Shown here one piece after another: positions 57,258 to 64,000 of a stretch of 64,000 nt of DNA. The position numbers and the translations under genes are program-made. Each line of letters begins with the position of its first letter. Positions within the stretch are counted from its first letter, which is position 1. The notes beneath the pieces are model-generated. The model was not told the DNA's origin. It made no database searches and worked only from the letters and a program-made list of their open reading frames with translations. Source of the stretch: Vibrio owensii CAIM 1854 = LMG 25443 (lineage in GTDB: Bacteria > Pseudomonadota > Gammaproteobacteria > Enterobacterales > Vibrionaceae). The stretch is taken from contig NZ_JPRD01000015.1 of NCBI RefSeq assembly GCF_000817815.1, positions 186,001 to 250,000 of the forward strand. Direction: 5' to 3'.

Positions 57258-57581
57258 TTACTTTTCCCGATCATCGAAATAGTTTCCTGAGTCACAAACA
57301 ACTTGTTCAGCCTGTAGCCCGTTATCATGTTCAATAACAGTTACATGACAAAGCTTATCTACAATGACCACATCGACCACTTTCTTTCCGTCTGCATCAC
57401 GAATGTCTTTGACGTAACTAAGTGCCATAACCGCGACCTGTTGACCAAACTGAGCAACATTGAACTTTTGTTCTGCCATCTTTAGTTCAGCAACAGGAAT
57501 TGTATAGTTATCTTTGCCTTCAGTAGCTACCGCGCTCGATGCCGAAACAGTTAAAAGTATTGATATAAAAAGCTTGTTCAT
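57258..57581 (-). CDS. Small secreted (periplasmic) protein
   Basis: 107 residues with a Sec signal peptide (about 1-19, cleavage near AVA-TE). The mature protein has two cysteines that could pair and an acidic end. Function unknown. Confidence 0.75.
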   Translation of the reverse strand: MNKLFISILLTVSASSAVATEGKDNYTIPVAELKMAEQKFNVAQFGQQVAVMALSYVKDIRDADGKKVVDVVIVDKLCHVTVIEHDNGLQAEQVVCDSGNYFDDREK

Positions 57582-57651
57582 AACCTTCCGTTTTCCTCTA
57601 GGCCAACCAAAACTACTAATACAGATGTAAATAAATCCCCCATTATTTTCC

Positions 57652-57882
57652 TTAATTGCTCGTATTTAGTTCATCATCACGCCATACAGCGGTATCGTCA
57701 CCACCAAACGGAAATCCAGTTTCTTTCAAATGCCATGAGAAAAGCATCACATCGGCACAATCTCCAGTAACTTTTTCAAGTGTTTTCTTATCCTCTATAT
57801 GCGGGGAAAGTAACACTTCAAACTGCTTCTTCAGCGTTTTAAATTGCTGTTTTTTCATCTCTAGGTCATTGTTGTGTGACAT
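57652..57882 (-). CDS. Small hypothetical protein
   Basis: 76 residues; a Lys/Gln-rich helical start (MKKQQFKTLKKQFEVLL) and an acidic end. Not recognised. GAGGAA precedes the ATG. Only a degenerate promoter lacking GATC is seen upstream. Confidence 0.7.
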   Translation of the reverse strand: MSHNNDLEMKKQQFKTLKKQFEVLLSPHIEDKKTLEKVTGDCADVMLFSWHLKETGFPFGGDDTAVWRDDELNTSN

Positions 57883-58051
57883 GATTTTGTTCCTCGGTCT
57901 CTGTTTAGTTTCATGATCGACTTTATCATGGATTCGCAGAACGTTTCTAATTCATAGTCACTATGGAAAAACGCAATTGCTTCAACATAACCTCTCACGT
58001 TAACCGGTACCAATTAGCTTCAACGCAATCGAACTACACTCGGTCAATAAG

Positions 58052-59470
58052 CTACACAATTAACGGGAACTTAAGCTTCTCGATATCAGCACGGTTGATC
58101 TGAGTGGTACCACAACAAGAACGCATTACTGCCTGACTTTCATCGCTGAGAAGAAAGTTAACCAGTTGTTCTCCTTCTCTTTGAGTAAGCGGCTCTCCGT
58201 TACGGTGAATGAACTGCACATGATTATCGATACTGATCTGGTCGTAACCGGTGGTATCGCGAGACAACCACACTGGATACAACCGCTGGGCGTTTTCACC
58301 ATCATTAGAACTGATGCGTTTCAGCCCCACGTAACCGCCCTTCTCCGGCAGATCTAAGATCTGTTTTTTATCCGCAGAAACAATCCGGGGTTTCTTGGTT
58401 TCTCCCCATGTCATGGTTCCCACTGCATCAAAATCTCGTGCGTAGATTACAGGTGTCTCAATATCACCATTAACGCGGTGCAATTCGATTTTCCCGGTAG
58501 AGAAGTTCAAACCAAGAGTAGAAAGCGTTTCTGTACGTTGTCGATTTTGGTTTAAGAGCACAATATCCTGAACAGAACGAGGCAGTAACCACCCTGCATC
58601 TGTAATGATCTCGCTCGCTGGTAAGATCAAGTCATAATCCGGAGTTGAGGTTGGATTCTCTGACACAGTGATGCGTACTCGTCGTGTCTGATCTGTTTTC
58701 TTTTTCATATAGATACAAATGTTTTCCTGCAAAACATTACGGAAACAGGATCTGCTTTTAAATAGCATGATATGTTCTACGCTCATGCGTTCACCAAGCC
58801 ACTTACGAAAAACCTTAAAATAATCCCCAGAAGCAAAACTGCGAGGCAAAATAGCCAATAAACAACCATCATCTTTCAACCAACAGGTTGCTAGAGCTAC
58901 AAAAGCAGCGTAGATGTTAGTTACTGCAATACCATGCTTAGTAAGGGTTTGTGAGAGCTCTGATGATTTCGCAAGTTTGATGAATGGTGGATTTGTTGTG
59001 ATGTAGTCCGGTTTCGGTAAATCCGGCCATTCGCCAGTAGTCAGCAACGTTTCTGCGTGCTCAGCAAAAGAGCCAAAGAGATAGTGATCTATTGGGTGGT
59101 CCGCTTGTTTTTGGAAAAGTGCCCAAGCCTTCGTAAAGTCTTCGGCCACACGTCTGTCCGTTTCAAAGCCAAAGATTGATAACGGAGTTGGATTAAATTC
59201 GTAGAGGCGAGCGGCCAAGCAAGTTGACAGAATTCCTGTTCCAGCTCCTGGATCTGCTATTGCTGGTTCACGAGATTTAAGCTCTGAATCAGGAAGTAAT
59301 GAGGATAATTGTTGAGACATGGCAATAGGTGTAAACACCTGCCCAATTTGACGACTGTATGCCTTAGTAGTCAATTCAGCCCATTTCTGGCTGTTAGATT
59401 CTACAAGTCCTAGTACGCCTGAGAAGTCAGTTCTCGATACGGTAGGTTGGCATAATTCGTATTGCAACAT
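58052..59470 (-). CDS. Orphan N6-adenine DNA methyltransferase
   Basis: 472 residues. SAM-binding motif I reads ADPGAGTGIL at about 72-80, and catalytic motif IV is NPPF at 160-163, the form used by N6-adenine methylases of the Eco57I/TaqI group. VFTPIAMSQQL at about 45-55 is the usual preceding helix. The C-terminal half, with FRLTQ-type repeats such as EGEQLVNFLLSDESQAVM, probably recognises the target sequence. No restriction gene adjoins it, so it may protect the plasmid or act in gene control. AAGGTG precedes the ATG. It is driven by promoter copy 33. Confidence 0.9.
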   Translation of the reverse strand: MLQYELCQPTVSRTDFSGVLGLVESNSQKWAELTTKAYSRQIGQVFTPIAMSQQLSSLLPDSELKSREPAIADPGAGTGILSTCLAARLYEFNPTPLSIFGFETDRRVAEDFTKAWALFQKQADHPIDHYLFGSFAEHAETLLTTGEWPDLPKPDYITTNPPFIKLAKSSELSQTLTKHGIAVTNIYAAFVALATCWLKDDGCLLAILPRSFASGDYFKVFRKWLGERMSVEHIMLFKSRSCFRNVLQENICIYMKKKTDQTRRVRITVSENPTSTPDYDLILPASEIITDAGWLLPRSVQDIVLLNQNRQRTETLSTLGLNFSTGKIELHRVNGDIETPVIYARDFDAVGTMTWGETKKPRIVSADKKQILDLPEKGGYVGLKRISSNDGENAQRLYPVWLSRDTTGYDQISIDNHVQFIHRNGEPLTQREGEQLVNFLLSDESQAVMRSCCGTTQINRADIEKLKFPLIV

Positions 59471-59511
59471 GATGACACCTTATGTGATGTTTGCCTTAAT
59501 AGTTGCTATAG

Positions 59512-59544
59512 ATTTTATTGCCTACTATAAATATGCGAGTGATC
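59512..59544 (-). promoter_or_regulatory. GATC-box promoter, copy 33
   Basis: AGATCAC, -35 TCGCAT, 15-bp spacer, -10 TAAAAT, 42 bases before the methylase start at 59470. Confidence 0.78.
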
Positions 59545-59551
59545 TGAACAC

Positions 59552-59578
59552 AAAAAAGCAGAACTTACGTACTGCTTT
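59552..59578 (-). terminator. Terminator after the 59598 gene
   Basis: AAAGCAG(T)AC pairs with GT(T)CTGCTTT and is followed by T-run on the minus strand. Confidence 0.8.
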
Positions 59579-59597
59579 CTGATGCACTACGTTAAGT

Positions 59598-60410
59598 TCA
59601 GTATCTCGATGGATAACCCCAGTTATCTTGATTATCAAAAAAACGGATTCTTTCCTTACGCAGCTCTCTTTCTGCGGCCTGCTGCTGGTTATACTGAAGA
59701 AGCACGGTGCCTCGTTGAGAAGAATCGAAACGGCTAAGATACTCTGTCCACTGTCTATCTAAAAATGCTCTGTCTTTACGGAGTTGAACCGACATACTTG
59801 CTTCAATGTCTTCAACGACTCTATGACCATTAACTGCATTGCAAACGTTAGACATATCGTAAACAACATTCTGAATACCAGGAGTTTCAAGTACCCACGA
59901 TTCATTAATCGCGCCTGACGCAGTCATAATATGAATGGTTATCTTATCAGCTTTACCTAGCAATGTGGCTGAGTATGAACCAGCAGAAGAGCCCTTAGTA
60001 GGATTTACATACTGAGTAAACACGTCGCGATAATAAAGTGTGTTGTGATCGAACGGCATAAATGACTTAGGTCTAAACGTTTTCCACTTAGGTTGCCAAC
60101 CAACTCGTACACTTACTGGTTCATAAAGATTAAAATCCGTGTCGGGAAAATACAGCTTCAATGAGAAAGTATCATACATACCTTGTCGTTCTAGATATGC
60201 TGGCCCCGACTGTTTTGAAAATGTCCTTACGACCGTATCACAATGAAAGCTGAAGATGACATTTTTCCCGACCGCGTTCTGGGCCGACATAGAATAAGTC
60301 TTTGTAGACTTCTGGCTGTGCGGGTCAACAAAATGCTGTTGTTGCCACTCGCCAGCTTGACCAACCACTGGGACGAGAGCTAAAAGAAACAGGTATTGAA
60401 AAATCTTCAT
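59598..60410 (-). CDS. Secreted (periplasmic) hypothetical protein
   Basis: 270 residues with a Sec signal peptide (about 1-19, VGQA-GE). The mature part is beta-rich, with aromatic repeats, and ends in a charged helix (QQQAAERELRKERIRFFD). Two cysteines. Function unknown; possibly envelope-associated. AGGGG precedes the ATG. Confidence 0.8.
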   Translation of the reverse strand: MKIFQYLFLLALVPVVGQAGEWQQQHFVDPHSQKSTKTYSMSAQNAVGKNVIFSFHCDTVVRTFSKQSGPAYLERQGMYDTFSLKLYFPDTDFNLYEPVSVRVGWQPKWKTFRPKSFMPFDHNTLYYRDVFTQYVNPTKGSSAGSYSATLLGKADKITIHIMTASGAINESWVLETPGIQNVVYDMSNVCNAVNGHRVVEDIEASMSVQLRKDRAFLDRQWTEYLSRFDSSQRGTVLLQYNQQQAAERELRKERIRFFDNQDNWGYPSRY

Positions 60411-60417
60411 GCAACCC

Positions 60418-60693
60418 CTAAATTGCTATCTTTTCATGCAAGTAACCATCAAAAACTTCGTTCAAGAAGTTATTAAGTTCTTGAATTTTTAGATCCTGAG
60501 TTAGTTTGGCAACTTCAGTTTCTTCCCCATCAACGAAAATTAGTAACTGTTCATCAGCAAGCAGAGCAGCCTGATGATCCAATTGATTGATATCAAACTC
60601 AGGTGAAACATCAGGCCATTGTTCAATTGGCTTAATTGAAAAGCCATTGCAGCCACCCATTTCAGAAGTTACACGAAATAAATTACTTAACAT
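60418..60693 (-). CDS. Hypothetical acidic protein
   Basis: 91 residues. It begins MLSNLFRVTSEMGG, similar to the start of the 56843 protein. Acidic and helical later. Not recognised. GGAG precedes the ATG. Confidence 0.74.
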   Translation of the reverse strand: MLSNLFRVTSEMGGCNGFSIKPIEQWPDVSPEFDINQLDHQAALLADEQLLIFVDGEETEVAKLTQDLKIQELNNFLNEVFDGYLHEKIAI

Positions 60694-60830
60694 TATGACT
60701 CCAGAGGTAATAAATGATTTGCGAGTTTGAGGGGCTAGATGAAGACCGGCTTCACTACCCCCTCTACAACATTAAAATTAGAACTGACCGCAACGCAAGT
60801 TAAAGGAACTAAACAACGGCCAATATGTCG

Positions 60831-61853
60831 TTAATTGACTTTGATAACAGGATCTACAGATGAGTTGCCAAAAAGAACTAATGTTAAATCCTTGGCTAGT
60901 TGCTGTTTAGCTTCCTTGTCTAGAGCAATTGCATCGCTTTTGTCTTCATTGGATGAATTCTCAAGATTTTTAATCGTATCTTTTACTACGCCTACAATGC
61001 CCTGAGAGAGTTCTTTTTTAGCATTCATTACAGACTTAGCTTGCTGGCGTTGAGTCATTGCTGCTGCAACTTCAGGTGCGTAGCTAAGAGAAGTTAATGT
61101 AACTTGATCAATAAAGATGCCGTACTTCACTACATCATCATTGATGTTACTTGCAATTTCAGCTCCAACCTCTTCTGGAGAGCGAGACAGTGAAATTCCG
61201 CGGGACTTTGCATCTACATCAGAATCCTGTTGATCATCATTAGATGATTCATAAGGGTACTTTGAAACCACAGAACGCAGATTACCTTCAATCTGTGCAA
61301 CTAAAAAGTTCTCGATGTCGTCTTCAAGATCGTAAACAACAAGTTCAGGGTCAAAGGTGCGCCAACGAACTGTTGCGCCTGAGATGACAGGTGTCCCATT
61401 TGCATCATTAAATTTTGATTCATCGATAACATTATTCTGGATCTTCAGAGAAACCTTTTTAGCAGACATGAATGGGTTCGTGAAGAAAAAACCACGGCGG
61501 TTTAACACGCCTCTTGGCTCGCCAAAAAAACTGAATACATATGATTCATTAGGCTTAATGGTGCCTAAAGCAGTCCAGATAAACAAAGTTGTTAGTGCTG
61601 GAATAATCGCATACCAACGATACGGATATTCAACAGCATTTGAGCCATAGCCTCGATAGTTAATTAATTCGTAGCCACCAATAAAGCCGAAGCCTAAAGC
61701 GATGGCAAAAACTAGTAAAGCTAGTGAAATGAAGAGCATAAACATCCCGTTAGATGCATTCACCTCTTTACCGTTGGTGTACTGATTGTTAATGACATCA
61801 ACCTTGGGCGGTATGTCGTTGTTGATCACATTGTTATCTGTCGTTTCAGACAT
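60831..61853 (-). CDS. SPFH/band-7-like membrane protein
   Basis: 340 residues. Two membrane helices (about 36-62 and 80-98) are followed by an SPFH-type domain: an ESYVFSFFGEPRGVLNRRGFFFTNPF box, then beta segments and the long helix ending in VAAAMTQRQQAKSVMNAKKELSQGIVG. SPFH proteins form large ring-like assemblies in membranes and have been linked to envelope stress and phage defence. The acidic N-terminal 35 residues are cytoplasmic. Second gene of the unit from 62213. Confidence 0.85.
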   Translation of the reverse strand: MSETTDNNVINNDIPPKVDVINNQYTNGKEVNASNGMFMLFISLALLVFAIALGFGFIGGYELINYRGYGSNAVEYPYRWYAIIPALTTLFIWTALGTIKPNESYVFSFFGEPRGVLNRRGFFFTNPFMSAKKVSLKIQNNVIDESKFNDANGTPVISGATVRWRTFDPELVVYDLEDDIENFLVAQIEGNLRSVVSKYPYESSNDDQQDSDVDAKSRGISLSRSPEEVGAEIASNINDDVVKYGIFIDQVTLTSLSYAPEVAAAMTQRQQAKSVMNAKKELSQGIVGVVKDTIKNLENSSNEDKSDAIALDKEAKQQLAKDLTLVLFGNSSVDPVIKVN

Positions 61854-61898
61854 ATTCTTACTCCATAATTACATTCAAAGCTGTTGTTAAACTAAAAA

Positions 61899-62213
61899 CT
61901 AAGCGTATTGCAGCGATGCGATGATCTTGTCCATTTCCTGACGTTTTTCAACATTCACTCGGTTTCTAAGATGCGGTGCGATAGAAAGGCCAACTGAAGT
62001 GATCGCTTCAGTGATACTAATTGCTCCTTTGCCCATCAAAAGAATATCGAGCATGTCAGATAACATTTTGTCCATTTGAGTTGGGACTGGATTAGTAATT
62101 GCCTTAATGATTCGTTCTGCCTGGAGCTTGCCTTCATGCTCCGATAAACCAACTTCTAAGGTTTTGGTAATAATCAATGTTTCAATGTTCTTTTGTGCAA
62201 CGGAATCAATCAT
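61899..62213 (-). CDS. Hypothetical helical protein
   Basis: 104 residues, helical, with a hydrophobic C-terminal half but no clear membrane segment. Not recognised. AGGAC precedes the ATG. Directly upstream of the SPFH gene behind promoter copy 34, so a functional link is plausible. Confidence 0.76.
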   Translation of the reverse strand: MIDSVAQKNIETLIITKTLEVGLSEHEGKLQAERIIKAITNPVPTQMDKMLSDMLDILLMGKGAISITEAITSVGLSIAPHLRNRVNVEKRQEMDKIIASLQYA

Positions 62214-62256
62214 GCGTCCTAATCCAAGTTTCTAAATGGCTAAAAAGTATGGGCTT

Positions 62257-62289
62257 ATGGTATTGCAAACACCTTTTCGGCAATTGATC
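62257..62289 (-). promoter_or_regulatory. GATC-box promoter, copy 34
   Basis: ATGATCAA, -35 TTGCCG, 15-bp spacer, -10 TACCAT, 44 bases before the start at 62213. It drives the SPFH unit. Confidence 0.82.
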
Positions 62290-62309
62290 ATAGAACCGGA
62301 TAGACGTAT

Positions 62310-62828
62310 TTACGAAAGTAACTCTCTCGGATCGCTCAACCATTCGAATAATTGTTCTTCAGTGAGTTCAGGAACCGGAATATGTTTTTTCATTACCAGA
62401 CGATAAATGACCTTAACTTCATCCGAATGCTCAGACATGAGAGATTGGGAATTGGACATAGCTTTTGAATCAGGCTTATCCGGCAGTGCTTCGGTAACAG
62501 CCTCAGCTTGACCTTTCAACCCTTTCAACGCATTTCGATATCGCTGCTTCTCTGATTCACTCATATTCACAATATTATTCTCCTGACCTTTAGATAGCCA
62601 TGCCTTAGCAGACTCAACATAATGCAAAGCATGGGCGTTTTCTGTATGTTGCGGGATCATGCTGACATACTCCATCGCTTGACTGCTGGCTGCTTTCAAG
62701 TTGTTGCGTTCAACTTCCGTATCAATGATCCCATCGACATCCGTTTCATTATCGAAATTAGCAACACTGTTGCCATCAATGGTAAGCCACCAACAATGAT
62801 GACCACGTTTCTTGCCATACTTAGCCAT
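62310..62828 (-). CDS. Hypothetical protein
   Basis: 172 residues, helical, polar, low-complexity in the middle (SDSKAMSNSQSLMSE); aromatic start (HHCWWLTIDG). Not recognised. GAGG precedes the ATG. Confidence 0.78.
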   Translation of the reverse strand: MAKYGKKRGHHCWWLTIDGNSVANFDNETDVDGIIDTEVERNNLKAASSQAMEYVSMIPQHTENAHALHYVESAKAWLSKGQENNIVNMSESEKQRYRNALKGLKGQAEAVTEALPDKPDSKAMSNSQSLMSEHSDEVKVIYRLVMKKHIPVPELTEEQLFEWLSDPRELLS

Positions 62829-62930
62829 GACCTAATCCTCGTGACTAACTTCTACTGGTTGAAAGATATTGCACCGGATGTAATCCGCAATGCAGTAAAG
62901 AAAAATCCATACCCCAAGTAGTTCCATCAA

Positions 62931-63281
62931 TTATGCAGCCCTAGCAAGTTTCTCTGACATCCATTCTGACCATTCCACCAGAGCAGAAAGCAGAGGCTGT
63001 ACATTATTGTCATCAGCCCAACCTGCTACGCCTATGAAACCGTCACGATTAAACGAAACGGCTTCTCGACGATCCCACTGTTCTGTAGTCATTTCTATGT
63101 ACTTGAGATCATTTCTAGCCCTTCTGAGCTTAGCTGTGCCGTGGTAGATACCAGAACGACGCAAATGCTTACTGATTATCCGACGTAACTTTTTAAGGTC
63201 ATCATTGGTCACAGACTCAACAGTGATACCAGCTTTCTTCAATATGGCACGAACCTGATCTCTTTCTAATTTTTCAGTCAT
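62931..63281 (-). CDS. Hypothetical basic protein
   Basis: 116 residues from the ATG at 63281. Basic N-terminal half with a possible DNA-contact helix (DDLKKLRRIISKHLRRSG), then AVSFNRDGFIGVAGWADDNN and a helical end. Not recognised. Confidence 0.74.
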   Translation of the reverse strand: MTEKLERDQVRAILKKAGITVESVTNDDLKKLRRIISKHLRRSGIYHGTAKLRRARNDLKYIEMTTEQWDRREAVSFNRDGFIGVAGWADDNNVQPLLSALVEWSEWMSEKLARAA

Positions 63282-63292
63282 AAAGAAACCGC

Positions 63293-63637
63293 CTAGTAGC
63301 AAAAGACTTGCGTTAGAGTATTTGATTTATCATCCGGATCATCATAAACAGCCTCAACTTTCCCAATCTTTGGTAAAGCTTCAGTAGTGGCTTCCGGATT
63401 CCAGTAATTAGCAGCTTTCACCGCATTTTCCCAAATAGTAACGCCAGTGCCTGTAGAGGTCATATCCTGGTAATAGGAAGTAGACTCTGCTTCTTCTTTT
63501 GCGTTCTCTAGGAACACAAGAGTATTACAGTTAGGACAAGGCATGGATTTGTCGGCAGGGTCATAACCGTCAGAATCGGCATCCCATAGATAGCCATCGC
63601 CACGACACTCAATTGTTCCAATTTGCATTTCACACAT
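63293..63637 (-). CDS. Hypothetical protein with zinc-ribbon-like motif
   Basis: 114 residues from the ATG at 63637 (AAGGA upstream). Cys3, ECRGDGYLW and CPNCNTLVF give four cysteines, a zinc-ribbon pattern. Acidic elsewhere. Function unknown. Confidence 0.76.
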   Translation of the reverse strand: MCEMQIGTIECRGDGYLWDADSDGYDPADKSMPCPNCNTLVFLENAKEEAESTSYYQDMTSTGTGVTIWENAVKAANYWNPEATTEALPKIGKVEAVYDDPDDKSNTLTQVFCY

Positions 63638-63651
63638 GATTGATTCCTTTA

Positions 63652-63978
63652 TTAATCTGGCAGATATTTCGCCACAATCGGGATGCATAGCACGACAGAA
63701 CCATGCATAAGAATACCGAATGGAGCTTCAACAATGCGGTTCATTAGCCATGCCCAAGAATTGATCAGCCATTTTTCTTCTGGCTCATTATTTTCAATAT
63801 GAGCAACAAACTCTTCGTAACGCTCACGGCTATGATCAAAGAGCCCGGTATTCTGACACTTGACCGATAAGGCTTTAATCTCAGCAGAAAGCGAAATCAA
63901 GGCAGCTTCATCGATCGTAGGCTTATCTGCCAATGCGTCCATGATTGCGTTGAAATCATCAGAAATCGTTGTGTCCAT
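63652..63978 (-). CDS. Hypothetical protein with C-terminal membrane segment
   Basis: 108 residues; acidic helical front and a hydrophobic end (APFGILMHGSVVLCIPIVAKYL) that could cross the membrane. AAGGA precedes the ATG. Its promoter would lie beyond the window. Confidence 0.74.
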   Translation of the reverse strand: MDTTISDDFNAIMDALADKPTIDEAALISLSAEIKALSVKCQNTGLFDHSRERYEEFVAHIENNEPEEKWLINSWAWLMNRIVEAPFGILMHGSVVLCIPIVAKYLPD

Positions 63979-64000
63979 AAATCCTTCCTTATTCCACTGT

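Noticed and set aside
57950..57985. Promoter-like CAATTGCGT-15-ATGAAT before the 57652 gene
   Set aside because: Keeps the spacing but lacks GATC and has a poor -10; not counted among the 34.
56843..60693. Shared FRVTSE start of two proteins as a paralogous family
   Set aside because: Only about six residues match; the rest of the sequences does not align by eye.
1..64000. CRISPR array or insertion sequence
   Set aside because: No regularly spaced direct repeats of CRISPR size and no transposase or terminal-repeat pair were seen.

Overview
The window looks like part of a large conjugative plasmid (or plasmid-like element) of a gammaproteobacterium. The DNA is AT-rich, and the F-type transfer genes plus the general protein style suggest Vibrionaceae or a relative; that host call is inference. 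No chromosomal housekeeping operon and no replication initiator is visible.

Layout. (1) 1-7100, plus strand: an F-type type IV secretion block, traK (5' end missing), traB, a TrbI-like gene, a DsbC-like thioredoxin-fold gene, traV and traC, closed by a hairpin terminator. An HD-GYP (c-di-GMP phosphodiesterase-type) gene follows where further tra genes would be expected. (2) 7.9-9.8 kb: a leader with a long hairpin, then a lone ParB-family gene. (3) 9.8-48.3 kb and 50.4-64 kb: about 90 small, tightly packed genes, almost all on the minus strand and mostly unrecognisable. Recognisable members are a DUF7007 protein, a NADAR protein, a RES/Xre toxin-antitoxin pair, a HicA-like protein, a DUF551 protein, a ribbon-helix-helix protein, a MarR-like regulator, an orphan N6-adenine DNA methylase, an SPFH/band-7 protein, three lipoprotein or secreted proteins and several small membrane proteins. 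A tRNA-like gene with about 48 extra bases in its anticodon region sits inside one of these operons. (4) 48.4-50.4 kb, plus strand: a type II (actin-like) partition locus, with parC-like repeats, parM and parR.

Main discovery. The minus-strand accessory genes are organised by one repeated promoter. I found 34 copies, all in gene orientation. Each has an invariant GATCA box followed one or two bases later by a TTGCTT-like -35, then a 15-bp spacer (16 bp in two copies) and a TATCAT/TAAAAT-like -10, mostly 30-60 bases before the first gene of a unit. The transfer genes, both partition loci, the toxin-antitoxin pair, the RHH gene and the MarR-like gene lack it. So about 80 small genes seem to form one plasmid-wide regulon. 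Every copy carries a Dam site (GATC) against the -35, which would allow control by DNA methylation, for example a burst of expression when unmethylated DNA enters a recipient. That last step is inference.

Other structure: a terminator-bounded structured RNA candidate at 12.16-12.31 kb; many copies of the Chi octamer GCTGGTGG, several placed just after stop codons; and several paralogous gene pairs. Several gene starts given here are shorter than the longest possible reading frame, because a ribosome binding site and the promoter position support the internal start.
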